A stretch of DNA of 34,714 bases from a virus. The notes under the pieces were generated by a model. It saw nothing but the letters and a program-made list of their open reading frames with translations. It was not told the origin of the DNA and made no database searches. The DNA lies in IMG/VR virus record IMGVR_UViG_3300035670_006450, positions 1-34,714 of that record. One strand, 5' to 3'. The position numbers and the translations under genes were made by a program. Below are positions 8,297-15,406 of this stretch, piece after piece (positions within the stretch are counted from its first letter, which is position 1; each line of letters begins with the position of its first letter).

Positions 8297-8561
8297 CCCA
8301 AACGCTCATCTATATTCTCGTACACCCTACTATGAAATGCCTGATGGTAGAGTTATTGAAAGCGGAGAAATAATTAAGATTAACGGCGAATGGGGAGGAA
8401 AGTTCAAGTTTATTGAGCATGTTGTCCGTACTGATAGCGGCATTGAGTGGATTGATTGCTTTGAAGTTGTTAAGGGGGTCTCCTCTGGTTGGAGATCGTT
8501 TCGTCCAGAACGAATAAAGCCTATGCCAAAGCGCAAAAAGAGGAAAAAGAAGACTGTATAA
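8271..8561 (+). CDS. Hypothetical basic-tailed protein
   Basis: 96 residues from ATG 8271, chosen because GGAAGG lies just upstream and the start overlaps DUF3310 in the usual way for this operon. The middle looks like a small beta fold (MPDGRVIESGEIIKINGEWG, then KFKFIEHVVRTDSGIEWIDC), possibly SH3-like, and the C-terminus is strongly basic (PMPKRKKRKKK), suggesting nucleic-acid contact. No function is recognised. Confidence 0.7.
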   Translation: MPRRKTVVSPNAHLYSRTPYYEMPDGRVIESGEIIKINGEWGGKFKFIEHVVRTDSGIEWIDCFEVVKGVSSGWRSFRPERIKPMPKRKKRKKKTV

Positions 8562-8562
8562 T
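8557..8562 (+). promoter_or_regulatory. -10 box (TATAAT), near-leaderless start
   Basis: TATAAT lies 9 bases before the ATG of the HNH-like gene, inside the 3' end of the previous gene, with TG immediately upstream. No Shine-Dalgarno sequence is seen before that ATG, so the transcript probably begins at or within 1-3 bases of the start codon. Confidence 0.5.
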
Positions 8563-8571
8563 AGTCTTGAT

Positions 8572-8916
8572 ATGAGGGATAAAAACCTTGCACAACAAAA
8601 TAAATGCTTTACTTTTGATGTAAACAGAAACAAAAAAGAAAAGCCAGAAAAAAGATCTGCAAAAAGAAAAAAAGAATTACAAAAAATAATTGCAGATATG
8701 AAAGAGCAGTCTGGCTGTGTTGACTGTGAATCAAAGTTTCCCTACTATGTTTTAGACTTCGACCATGTTTATGGAAAAAAGGTGGCAAACATTTCTTCCA
8801 TGCTTGACTACTATTCTTTAGAAGATATCTTTAAAGAAATAAGTAAATGTGACATTGTTTGTGCGAATTGTCACAGAGAAAGAACATTTCACAGGAAACA
8901 TAATAGATATTTTTAA
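8572..8916 (+). CDS. HNH-type nuclease-like protein
   Basis: 114 residues. The basic N-terminal half (about 1-45) is followed by a treble-clef HNH-like domain: CVDC (49-52), LDFDHVYGKK (about 60-69), and CDIVCANCHRERT (about 91-103). The DH and NCHR elements match the HNH metal-binding site pattern common in small phage proteins. Such proteins may be nicking endonucleases or packaging/recombination cofactors; it is not obviously a homing enzyme because it sits in a normal gene slot. A TATAAT box 9 bases upstream and the lack of an SD suggest near-leaderless expression. Confidence 0.78.
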   Translation: MRDKNLAQQNKCFTFDVNRNKKEKPEKRSAKRKKELQKIIADMKEQSGCVDCESKFPYYVLDFDHVYGKKVANISSMLDYYSLEDIFKEISKCDIVCANCHRERTFHRKHNRYF

Positions 8917-8926
8917 GCAATAAATA

Positions 8927-8955
8927 TTGTAAACCCTTTTAATTTATGATATTCT
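8927..8955 (+). promoter_or_regulatory. Promoter of the Rpf-like gene
   Basis: TTGTAA (8927-8932), a 17-bp spacer, then TATTCT (8950-8955) preceded by TGa (extended -10). A strong SD (AAGGAGG) follows before ATG 8988. Confidence 0.7.
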
Positions 8956-8987
8956 AGAACAATGTTGCCGCCGCAAGGAGGAAACAG

Positions 8988-9515
8988 ATGAAAACGAAAC
9001 TGATAGGAGGTGTTGTAGGAATGACAATGTTAATGACCATTGCCTCTCCTGCTATCGCCTCTGACGCGGTGTATGCTAAGTCTGCACCAATTGCGACGGG
9101 AAGCGTCGTGTATCTCAGTCATGAGCATCGGGCTGCAAGGTCTGGGATTGCTGACGATATGAAGGGCTATGAGCCATCTTTGTATCGCGGTAAATGGTAT
9201 GATTCTAAGTGGGAAAAATCTCGTAAGTGTATTATGCAACGAGAGTCACGCTTTAGTTATCGTGCTGCCAATAAATCATCCTCTGCAAGAGGAGCCTATC
9301 AATTTTTGGATTCAAGATGGAGAGATGGGCTTGTCTGGATGATGTTAAAGGAATCCAAGAAAACAAAAGATGGTTTATCAGCCGAAATCAACACACTATT
9401 TGATAAGCCAATTCATAAGTGGTCAAGATATTATCAAGATCGTGCATTCTTTACTGCATGGCAACATGGTAAGGGAAAGCATCATTGGTATTATCCAGGC
9501 CATAACTGTTATTAA
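8988..9515 (+). CDS. Secreted Rpf-like lytic transglycosylase
   Basis: 175 residues with a classic signal peptide: MKTK, a hydrophobic core (about 5-22), and a probable cut after PAIA (about residue 24). The mature part carries KCIMQRESRFSY (80-91, candidate catalytic E86), then SARGAYQFLDSRW, the layout of resuscitation-promoting-factor/lysozyme-like transglycosylase domains that cleave the glycan strand of actinobacterial peptidoglycan. The end (HGKGKHHWYYPGHNCY) is aromatic and His-rich. Export by host Sec makes it either a virion-independent wall remodeller or a second lysis enzyme alongside the M15-like endolysin; a tail-tip role is less likely with a signal peptide. It has its own promoter and a downstream hairpin, so it is a separate transcription unit. 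Confidence 0.78.
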   Translation: MKTKLIGGVVGMTMLMTIASPAIASDAVYAKSAPIATGSVVYLSHEHRAARSGIADDMKGYEPSLYRGKWYDSKWEKSRKCIMQRESRFSYRAANKSSSARGAYQFLDSRWRDGLVWMMLKESKKTKDGLSAEINTLFDKPIHKWSRYYQDRAFFTAWQHGKGKHHWYYPGHNCY

Positions 9516-9517
9516 AA

Positions 9518-9569
9518 AGTAGCGGGGTAGGAACCAATTCAAAAGGTGGCAACATTCTACCCCGCTACT
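9518..9569 (+). terminator. 13-bp perfect hairpin between Rpf-like and terminase genes
   Basis: AGTAGCGGGGTAG (9518-9530) pairs with CTACCCCGCTACT (9557-9569) around a 26-nt loop, just after the Rpf-like stop. No U-tract follows; instead a TGcTATAAT promoter element begins at its last base. It is likely an RNA 3'-end or stability structure, or a terminator without a U-tract. Confidence 0.6.
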
Positions 9570-9577
9570 GCTATAAT
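9569..9577 (+). promoter_or_regulatory. Extended -10 promoter of the terminase genes
   Basis: TGc followed by TATAAT (9572-9577) abuts the preceding hairpin. Transcription would begin near 9584, leaving a short leader containing AAGGAG before ATG 9597. No good -35 hexamer is seen. Confidence 0.6.
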
Positions 9578-9596
9578 TGGTGTCCAAGGAGAAGTT

Positions 9597-10112
9597 ATGG
9601 ACAAAGACATTGTACTACATTTAGAAGAAATAAATAAAGTCGCTGCTGAATATATCAAGGGCAACGATGAAACAACTATTTCTAAAGAATTAGATATTCC
9701 TCGTAATAGGGTAGTAAAACTTCTTAATGAGTGGCGTGGAATGATCGCCAACAATGAAGCGATTCGTGCTAGGGCAAAAGAAGCATTGGCTGGAGCAGAT
9801 CAGCATTATAATCATTTAATTAGAAAAGCATATGAGGTTATTGAAGATGCTGACACTGCTGGAAATCTTGGGGCTAAAACAAACGCACTAAAACTTATTC
9901 TTGATATAGAAAATAAAAGAATGGACATGTTGCAAAAGGCAGGTTTATTAGAGAATAAAGAACTTGCTGATCAACTTCTAGAACAGGAGAGAAAGCAAGA
10001 AATACTTGTTAACATTCTTAAAGATGTTGTTGGAAGTTGTAGCACTTGTAAATATGAAGTAGCAAAACGTCTTGCTGATTACGGAGGAGCAGGAGAGGCC
10101 GTAACGGTATGA
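9597..10112 (+). CDS. terS: Terminase small subunit-like protein
   Basis: 171 residues from ATG 9597, chosen over an in-frame GTG at 9546 because AAGGAGAA sits just upstream and the GTG lies inside the hairpin region. An N-terminal HTH-like segment (ISKELDIPRNRVVKLLNEW, about 29-47) is followed by long helices (about 50-130, ALKLILDIENKRMDMLQKAG), the domain order of DNA-recognising, oligomerising terminase small subunits. It overlaps the large-subunit gene by four bases (ATGA). The name is inferred from architecture and position; primary sequence in this family is poorly conserved. Confidence 0.72.
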   Translation: MDKDIVLHLEEINKVAAEYIKGNDETTISKELDIPRNRVVKLLNEWRGMIANNEAIRARAKEALAGADQHYNHLIRKAYEVIEDADTAGNLGAKTNALKLILDIENKRMDMLQKAGLLENKELADQLLEQERKQEILVNILKDVVGSCSTCKYEVAKRLADYGGAGEAVTV

Positions 10113-11896
10113 GTTTAGACTTTAATGATTTTCTTGGTGCTCTTGACGACGATCCATTTGAAGAAATTCCTGTAGATCTTGATACCTTTTTACATGATAA
10201 GTCTTATTTAGATCAACCAGAACTTTCTGATATACAAAGAGATTTAGTTGAAGCAATGAGTCAAATATATAGACAAGAAGATTTAGTTAGAATAATGGGG
10301 GAAGAAGGTGGAAGAAGGCATTATAAAAAATATACTAAAGCAGAAGTTATTATGCAGTTAGGTAAGGGAAGTGGAAAAGACCATACTTCCACTATAGGAT
10401 GTGCATATTTAGTTTACAAACTACTTTGTCTAAAAGATCCAGCCAGATATTTTGGAAAACCTCCAGGTGACTCCATAGATATTATTAATATTGCTATTAA
10501 CGCAGAGCAAGCAAGAAACGTGTTCTTTAAAAACTTTATCAATAAAATTAATAGATCCCCATGGTTTGCTGGAAAGTATAATGCAAAGGTAAATAGTGTT
10601 GAGTTTGATAAAGCAATAACTGTATACTCTGGTCACTCTGAAAGAGAAAGTCATGAAGGACTAAACCTTATTCTGGCAATACTTGACGAGATATCTGGCT
10701 TTGCTCAAGAATCCGCAAGCGGCAACGAAAATGCTAAAACTGGTGATGCAATTTATAAAGCATTCCGTGCTTCAGTAGATTCTCGTTTTCCCGACTATGG
10801 AAAGGTGGTCCTTCTTTCATTCCCAAGATATCCTGGGGATTTTATTTCCAAAAAATATGAAGATGCCATAGTAGAAAAAGATGTTGTAATAAGAAGGCAT
10901 ACATTTATTTTAAATCCAGATATTCCAGAAGATGCTGAAGGAAACTCTCTTGAGGTGGAATGGGAAGAGGATCATATTTTGGCATATAGATTTCCTGGAA
11001 TTTACGCTGTTAAAAGGCCAACATGGGAAGTAAATCCAACAAGAAATATTGATGATTTTAAAGTTGCATTTGCTACAGATTATGGAGATGCGATGATGAG
11101 ATTTGCTTGTAGACCATCATTTGCATCAGACGCATTCTTTAAACAAAGAGATAAGTTGGAAAGAGCAATGACAATGAGAAACCCTGTTGACAACTTTAAA
11201 CGCTTTGATCCATCATGGGAATATGATCCAGAAAAAACTTATTTTGTTCATGCTGACTTAGCGCAAAAGCATGACAAGTGTGCGGTTGCTATTAGCCATG
11301 TTGAAAAGTGGGTTGAGGTAAAATCTTTTAATGATTATCAGCAGATAGTTCCATTTGTAATTGTCGATGCAGTAGCGTGGTGGGAACCAAGAAAGGAGGG
11401 GCCAGTAGACTTATCTGAAGTAAAGAACTGGATTATTCATTTGAGAAGAATGGGATTAAATCTTGGCCTTGTAACTTTTGATCGTTGGCAATCTTTTGAC
11501 ATTCAACAAGAATTAAAGTCAGTAGGAATAAATACAGATACTTTATCTGTAGGGAAAAAGCATTACGAAGATCTTGCCATGTTGATTTATGAAGAAAGAG
11601 TCGCAATGCCACATATTGATCTTTTGCTAGAAGAGATGGGGGAACTTAAAATTGTTTCTGATAAAAAAGTAGACCACCCAAGAAAGAAGTCTAAGGACTT
11701 AGCAGATGCTGTTTGCGGATCAGTATATAATTCTATATCACACACTAAAAGAAATAAAAATCAAATGATAGAAATTCATACTTGGAAATCTGCAATGAGA
11801 GAAAGAGAAAAGCAAGAAGAAATAAAGAATCTTATTAAGGCTCCGCCTGCTCCGAAAGAAGTAGAAGATTACCTATCTAATTTAGGAATGATTTAA
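10109..11896 (+). CDS. terL: Terminase large subunit
   Basis: 595-residue packaging motor that pumps DNA into proheads and cuts it. Walker A is GKGSGKD (85-91), and Walker B LILAILDE ends at D193-E194. The C-terminal nuclease half has YFVHADLAQKHDKCAV, LVTFDRWQSFD and KSKDLADAVCGSVY, which supply acidic metal ligands in RNase H-fold order. The length is typical. It follows the TerS-like gene with an ATGA overlap. Unusually, no portal or capsid gene follows; the next genes are a membrane protein, a tRNA and an endolysin, so the structural module is placed elsewhere. Confidence 0.95.
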   Translation: MSLDFNDFLGALDDDPFEEIPVDLDTFLHDKSYLDQPELSDIQRDLVEAMSQIYRQEDLVRIMGEEGGRRHYKKYTKAEVIMQLGKGSGKDHTSTIGCAYLVYKLLCLKDPARYFGKPPGDSIDIINIAINAEQARNVFFKNFINKINRSPWFAGKYNAKVNSVEFDKAITVYSGHSERESHEGLNLILAILDEISGFAQESASGNENAKTGDAIYKAFRASVDSRFPDYGKVVLLSFPRYPGDFISKKYEDAIVEKDVVIRRHTFILNPDIPEDAEGNSLEVEWEEDHILAYRFPGIYAVKRPTWEVNPTRNIDDFKVAFATDYGDAMMRFACRPSFASDAFFKQRDKLERAMTMRNPVDNFKRFDPSWEYDPEKTYFVHADLAQKHDKCAVAISHVEKWVEVKSFNDYQQIVPFVIVDAVAWWEPRKEGPVDLSEVKNWIIHLRRMGLNLGLVTFDRWQSFDIQQELKSVGINTDTLSVGKKHYEDLAMLIYEERVAMPHIDLLLEEMGELKIVSDKKVDHPRKKSKDLADAVCGSVYNSISHTKRNKNQMIEIHTWKSAMREREKQEEIKNLIKAPPAPKEVEDYLSNLGMI

Positions 11897-11905
11897 AATT
11901 TTTTG

Positions 11906-11934
11906 TTGACAAACTATTAGTCGATTGATATAAT
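11906..11934 (+). promoter_or_regulatory. Consensus sigma-70 promoter
   Basis: TTGACA (11906-11911), a 17-bp spacer, TATAAT (11929-11934) with TGa in front: a perfect match in all three elements. It drives the small membrane protein and probably the tRNA-Ile. Confidence 0.88.
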
Positions 11935-11960
11935 TTTATCAACACAAAGAAAGGTTTAAA

Positions 11961-12137
11961 ATGGCTACAACTATTTACATTGTTACCACCATCGTAATAT
12001 TTGCATTAAACATGTTTGCCAACTTATCAATGATGGCATTTAACAGGTCCGAAAAATTTCCTGTATCTATGTTTATAGGAACAATGCTTGCCATAGTTTT
12101 AGTTATATGGGGAGTAACGCTGCTTGTGACTTCCTAA
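11961..12137 (+). CDS. Small two-TM membrane protein (possible holin)
   Basis: 58 residues, ATG 11961, with GAAAGG upstream (11948-11953). Hydrophobic helices at about 5-26 and 36-57 are joined by a short polar turn (NRSEKF). A perfect promoter precedes it. Size, two TM segments and position one short step upstream of the endolysin make a holin plausible, but no family motif proves it. Confidence 0.6.
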   Translation: MATTIYIVTTIVIFALNMFANLSMMAFNRSEKFPVSMFIGTMLAIVLVIWGVTLLVTS

Positions 12138-12143
12138 AGTCAT

Positions 12144-12218
12144 GCGGCGGTAGCCTAGCCTGGTTTTGGCACCAGTCTTATAAACTGGGAATCGTGGGTT
12201 CAAATCCCACCCGCCGTA
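12144..12218 (+). tRNA. tRNA-Ile (anticodon TAT)
   Basis: A full cloverleaf folds: acceptor GCGGCGG with CCGCCGT (first pair G-U), D-stem GCC/GGC, anticodon stem CCAGT/ACTGG, loop CTTATAA, T-stem GTGGG/CCCAC with loop TTCAAAT. The anticodon UAU (12179-12181) reads AUA directly, a codon that would be common in this AT-rich phage and that hosts usually read with a modified CAU tRNA. CCA is not encoded. Confidence 0.85.
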
Positions 12219-12226
12219 CTAAATAA

Positions 12227-12235
12227 TGATAAAAT
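12227..12235 (+). promoter_or_regulatory. Extended -10, leaderless start
   Basis: TGa plus TAAAAT (12230-12235) lies six bases before the GTG at 12242, with no SD between, so the mRNA should begin at the start codon. Confidence 0.55.
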
Positions 12236-12241
12236 ATAGTT

Positions 12242-12427
12242 GTGCAAATAAAAATAGAACCAGCCCCAGGACAAAGATATAAAGGTACTTTATTTATTGA
12301 TGGAACTTTAATTGAAACAGTTATTGACAAAAGACCAGGATGTTGTGCAAGAACATTAATGAATAAAATTATGTACTTGCATGGAAAACCAACAGAGGAA
12401 ATAACAATAGAAATTGAAAATTGGTAA
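12242..12427 (+). CDS. Hypothetical protein (61 aa, GTG start)
   Basis: 61 residues, with beta-like N-terminal half (IKIEPAPGQRYKGTLFIDGT) and a C-terminal beta strand (EEITIEIENW). A CC pair at about 34-35 is the only cysteine content. No function is recognised. The GTG sits six bases after an extended -10 box and has no SD, implying leaderless translation. Confidence 0.6.
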   Translation: MQIKIEPAPGQRYKGTLFIDGTLIETVIDKRPGCCARTLMNKIMYLHGKPTEEITIEIENW

Positions 12428-12428
12428 G

Positions 12429-12761
12429 ATGGAAGAAGAACTAATTCAGTATTTACTTAGCATAGGTGCTTTGCAATTTGCATTTGTTGATGATCATGGA
12501 GAAAAAGTTTATCGTCTAACCCCAGAGGCAAAAGAATTAGTTCCAACATTATATGAAGAACATATAAAAGACTTTAATTCTACTGTTTTTTCTTTGTGGA
12601 ACAAAGGAATAATTGATATAGTTTTTGATGAAAATGGGGAGCCACTTATTGGCCCAAATGAAAATAGCGAAAATAAAAAAAAGATAAAAAAACTAGACAA
12701 AAATGAAAAAGAGGTTTTATCAGAAATTTTATTTTTGTGGAACAAAAAGCAAGAAGAATGA
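12429..12761 (+). CDS. Hypothetical acidic/basic helical protein
   Basis: 110 residues from ATG 12429 (an in-frame TTG at 12414 would overlap the upstream gene). MEEELIQYLLSIGALQFAF and RLTPEAKELVPTLYEEH look like a small winged-helix-type start, while the C-terminal third is Lys/Glu-rich (about 78-105). Repeated LWNK near 57-60 and 103-106 hints at an internal repeat. Function is not recognised. Confidence 0.6.
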   Translation: MEEELIQYLLSIGALQFAFVDDHGEKVYRLTPEAKELVPTLYEEHIKDFNSTVFSLWNKGIIDIVFDENGEPLIGPNENSENKKKIKKLDKNEKEVLSEILFLWNKKQEE

Positions 12762-12767
12762 TATAAT
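12759..12767 (+). promoter_or_regulatory. Extended -10 promoter of the endolysin unit
   Basis: TGa plus TATAAT (12762-12767) lies seven bases before ATG 12775, with no SD between: a leaderless arrangement. Transcription continues into the endolysin gene. Confidence 0.65.
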
Positions 12768-12774
12768 ATCTGTT

Positions 12775-12867
12775 ATGAACAATAACTTTGATCCAGAAAA
12801 TGAAGAAGAAATCCTTGAAGAAGATTACACCAAAGTATACGAACCTGAATTTGGAGGGGAAGTATAA
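12775..12867 (+). CDS. 30-residue acidic leader peptide upstream of endolysin
   Basis: ATG 12775 opens a 30-codon frame, very rich in Glu (N-terminus MNNNFDPENEEEILEEDYTK), whose TAA overlaps the endolysin ATG (TAATG). Its last codons contain GGAGGGG, the SD for the endolysin. It may be a real micro-protein or a coupling device that makes endolysin translation depend on its own leaderless translation. Confidence 0.5.
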   Translation: MNNNFDPENEEEILEEDYTKVYEPEFGGEV

Positions 12868-13589
12868 TGGCAAAATTAGTTAAGGCTGGAGTTAAATTAA
12901 GAGATCAACTGAATCAAAGATTTCCAGGCAGAGATAAGTCGTCTGATGGTTGGGTTGGGGACAGTGCCCATCAAGCCAGGAAGAGCGACCATAATCCAGA
13001 TAAAAACGGTTGGGTACATGCCATTGATATTGATGAAAACATGGGCAAGGGGGCTGGACGCAGAGGAGCAACAGCAAGAGAATTTGCTGATCAACTTATC
13101 AAATTGGCAAGAGAAGGAAAAGATCGCGGAAGACTCAAGTATGTAGTATATGAAAACAGGATCGCATCTGGATCGTATAAGGATAAGTTTTGGGTATGGA
13201 GAGAAGGAAACTGGGGACACCAACACCATATCCACGTTTCATTTACTGAAAAAGCACAAAATGATAATGCAGAATTTGATCTTCCTATTTTTAGCACAGA
13301 AGATCCAGCACCAGTAGTTGTAAAGCCAAGTCCATCAACTACTCCACCGCCAGCAGCAAATAACAAGGTTCCAGTATTTCCTAATAATTTAGAGTTCGGC
13401 AATAAAAACGAAAGCATTCGCTTGTTACAAAAGCAGTTGATAGCAAAGGGATTTGATATTCCTGCTGGTGCAACATCATATTATGGTGATCAAACAAGGA
13501 AAGCAGCAAAAGAATTTTATCGTTCAATAGGATTAACAAGTAATGGAAGTAAATTTGGTGCTAAAGCATGGAAGAGATTGTTTGACTAA
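12867..13589 (+). CDS. Endolysin: M15-like peptidase with peptidoglycan-binding domain
   Basis: 240 residues. The N-terminal zinc peptidase has SDHNPD (40-45) and HAIDID (51-56), with H42 and D54 as likely zinc ligands, and GHQHHIHVSF (117-126) supplying the last His, as in L-Ala-D-Glu or D-Ala-D-Ala peptidases of the M15/VanY type. A Pro/Thr/Ala linker (about 145-165) leads to a C-terminal PG_binding_1-like repeat (about 173-240, EFGNKNESIRLLQKQLIAKG). It cuts peptidoglycan stem peptides at lysis. There is no signal peptide, so a holin should release it. The start is set by GGAGGGG and the TAATG overlap. Confidence 0.9.
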   Translation: MAKLVKAGVKLRDQLNQRFPGRDKSSDGWVGDSAHQARKSDHNPDKNGWVHAIDIDENMGKGAGRRGATAREFADQLIKLAREGKDRGRLKYVVYENRIASGSYKDKFWVWREGNWGHQHHIHVSFTEKAQNDNAEFDLPIFSTEDPAPVVVKPSPSTTPPPAANNKVPVFPNNLEFGNKNESIRLLQKQLIAKGFDIPAGATSYYGDQTRKAAKEFYRSIGLTSNGSKFGAKAWKRLFD

Positions 13590-14689
13590 TGCCCTGGGAT
13601 ATTAGAAGAAATTACGGAAGTTGCAGTGGATACGCTGTTGTAAAAGAATCTGATGGTTCCATTGCAGGATGCCACGAAACAAGAGAAAAGGCAGCAAGAC
13701 AGATTGCTGCACTTGAGGCTTCAGAAGCAGGCAAATCAGTCCAGCCAGAATTTGAAAAATATCGTGGAGAACTTTATGGACAACTTACAGAAGAAGAAAA
13801 AGCGTTTCATGACGCTCTTGTTGCAATCGCTAATCAGTATGGGCCATTCGACTTGGGCACTTCCAGCATATGGGTTGGATACGAATCAGGAGAAGATAAC
13901 GAAGACGCAGAAATCGGAGTAAAGTGCGCCAACTGCTCATTCTTTAATCCAGAAAATAATGGTTGTGCAATTCTTTCTTATCAGGTAGAGCCAATGGGTA
14001 AGTGTAGGCTTGCTGCAATTCCTGACGGCTTAGTAATGCCTGAAATGGAAGATGAAGAAGATGATGAAACGGATGATATGATAGAAGACATGAATAAGAG
14101 ATATACAGGATGCGGCTGTCCCACATGTAAGGAAATGGACGTTGCGTGCAAAGACTGTCCAGTTTGTAATCCAGGAATGAGTAAGGCTGGCAGCGTTCGT
14201 GTAGGACAAATGGTTTCTTGGGGATCAAGCGGTGGCACAGCAAGAGGAAAAGTTAAAAGAATTATTCGTGACGGATCATATAATGTTCCAGATTCTGATT
14301 TTACAATTACAGGAACACCTGATAATCCAGCGGTGGTTATTGAAGTATACCGTGATGATAAGCCAACAGGAAGGATGGTAGGACACAGAATGGATAGTTT
14401 AAGAGCATCAAAAAGCATATGGTCATCCTTTGATCCAAGACAGGCTGTTACTGCTAGACCATTAATAGACTTGTTTAAGAGAGACTACAATACAGAGTCT
14501 CGTCGTAGAATGGCTGCCAGCGGTCAGGCAATGCCAGATGGATCTTTTCCAATTGCCAACAGAGCAGATTTAAGAAACGCAATTCAATCTGTTGGTCGTG
14601 CTTCTAATTATGAAGCAGCAAAGCGTCATATAATGCGTCGTGCCCGTGCTTTGGGTGCCACAGATATGTTGCCAGACGACTGGAAATAA
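13589..14689 (+). CDS. Mosaic phage protein: Cys-cluster, Tudor-like and head-type C-terminal domain
   Basis: 366 residues built of recognisable blocks. The start (SGYAVVKESDGSIAGCHETR, about 13-32) and the end (DLRNAIQSVGRASNYEAAKR ... DMLPDDW, about 324-365) are short modules often found at the edges of phage prohead-protease or portal polyproteins. Two cysteine-rich parts, CANCSFF...C...C (about 113-139) and GCGCPTCKEMDVACKDCPVC (about 174-193), flank an acidic loop (EMEDEEDDETDD). Residues about 205-275 (VGQMVSWGSSGGTARGKVKR) resemble the DUF2945 Tudor-like domain. It is probably a head-associated or DNA-associated protein; no protease or portal core is visible. The ATG overlaps the endolysin stop (TAATG). 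Confidence 0.7.
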   Translation: MPWDIRRNYGSCSGYAVVKESDGSIAGCHETREKAARQIAALEASEAGKSVQPEFEKYRGELYGQLTEEEKAFHDALVAIANQYGPFDLGTSSIWVGYESGEDNEDAEIGVKCANCSFFNPENNGCAILSYQVEPMGKCRLAAIPDGLVMPEMEDEEDDETDDMIEDMNKRYTGCGCPTCKEMDVACKDCPVCNPGMSKAGSVRVGQMVSWGSSGGTARGKVKRIIRDGSYNVPDSDFTITGTPDNPAVVIEVYRDDKPTGRMVGHRMDSLRASKSIWSSFDPRQAVTARPLIDLFKRDYNTESRRRMAASGQAMPDGSFPIANRADLRNAIQSVGRASNYEAAKRHIMRRARALGATDMLPDDWK

Positions 14690-14691
14690 TC

Positions 14692-14720
14692 TTGACATTG
14701 CTAAAAAGCCCTGTTAGAAT
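14692..14720 (+). promoter_or_regulatory. Sigma-70 promoter
   Basis: TTGACA (14692-14697), 17-bp spacer, TAGAAT (14715-14720) preceded by TGt. It starts the small-gene unit at 14740. Confidence 0.82.
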
Positions 14721-14739
14721 ATAAATAGGGAGTGGTTAT

Positions 14740-15054
14740 ATGAAAATGTCGCACCTTTTTCCACTTTTACCCCTTTCATTTTTATTGCTTTTGCAGTATA
14801 CTTTTCAGGTAATAGAGGAAGAAGAAGATGACGATGAAGATTTTAACTATGAAGACGAAGAGGGATACTTGAAAGTAGCAATAGTAGAAGATAAGGCATA
14901 CTGGATATCAAATAACATTCTGTATGAAACAGAGGTTATAGACGAGGAAATTATAAAAGAAGATGCAAGACCAGTTGATGCTTTTCATATGGACTTTAAA
15001 GAAGTAAATAAAATGATGACAATATTGGACAGTATACAAGATTGGAAAAATTAA
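14740..15054 (+). CDS. Hypothetical membrane-anchored acidic protein
   Basis: 104 residues. AGGGAG is followed by ATG 14740. A hydrophobic N-terminal helix (about 6-24, PLLPLSFLLLLQY) is followed by a strongly acidic stretch (EEEEDDDEDFNYEDEEG) and a mixed alpha/beta tail. It may be a single-pass membrane protein with a cytosolic acidic domain. Function is not recognised. The stop overlaps the next ATG. Confidence 0.65.
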   Translation: MKMSHLFPLLPLSFLLLLQYTFQVIEEEEDDDEDFNYEDEEGYLKVAIVEDKAYWISNNILYETEVIDEEIIKEDARPVDAFHMDFKEVNKMMTILDSIQDWKN

Positions 15055-15398
15055 TGAATGTTGGTATTCAGGGAACTAAGGAGTTCTCAGACTATAACGT
15101 ATTTTTGCGTGCTATGGGAGTAGCACTATCTGACGTTGTTGATGGAGAGTTTAATGTGTATACCGCTGGACCATCACAAATTAATTCTTTTACTGCTGAG
15201 TTTTGTAATAGGTCAGAAAACAGTTTGAAGAATAGGGGAATTAGGGTAAGATATTATCGTGTTCCCCCTTCTTTTATTGAAGAAAATGCAGAGTCCTTTG
15301 ACTATTTTGCCTTTCTTTCTACTCCAAACCAGAAGCCATCTAAACTAACTGGCTTCATGGAACTAACTGGGGTAGAAACTGGCATATTTAGATACTAA
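15054..15398 (+). CDS. SLOG/DUF2493-like Rossmann protein
   Basis: 114 residues from ATG 15054, which overlaps the upstream stop (TAATG). VGIQGTKEFSDYNVFLRAMG (3-22) resembles the nucleotide-binding start of YspA/DUF2493-like SLOG proteins (I-x-GTR-x-F-x-DY), and VYTAGPSQINSFTAEFC follows where the family has its second Gly-containing loop. SLOG proteins bind nucleotides or nucleotide-derived ligands; the ligand here is unknown. The neighbouring deaminase would fit nucleotide metabolism. Confidence 0.5.
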   Translation: MNVGIQGTKEFSDYNVFLRAMGVALSDVVDGEFNVYTAGPSQINSFTAEFCNRSENSLKNRGIRVRYYRVPPSFIEENAESFDYFAFLSTPNQKPSKLTGFMELTGVETGIFRY

Positions 15399-15406
15399 GG
15401 AAAACA

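Noticed and set aside
8572-8916. Homing endonuclease or intron
   Set aside because: The HNH-like gene occupies a normal gap with no interrupted host gene on either side, and both neighbours look complete.
13981-14418. Minus-strand ORF of 145 codons antisense to the mosaic head-type protein
   Set aside because: Ser/Pro/Leu-rich composition typical of an antisense shadow; the plus-strand frame has domains and an overlap-coupled start.
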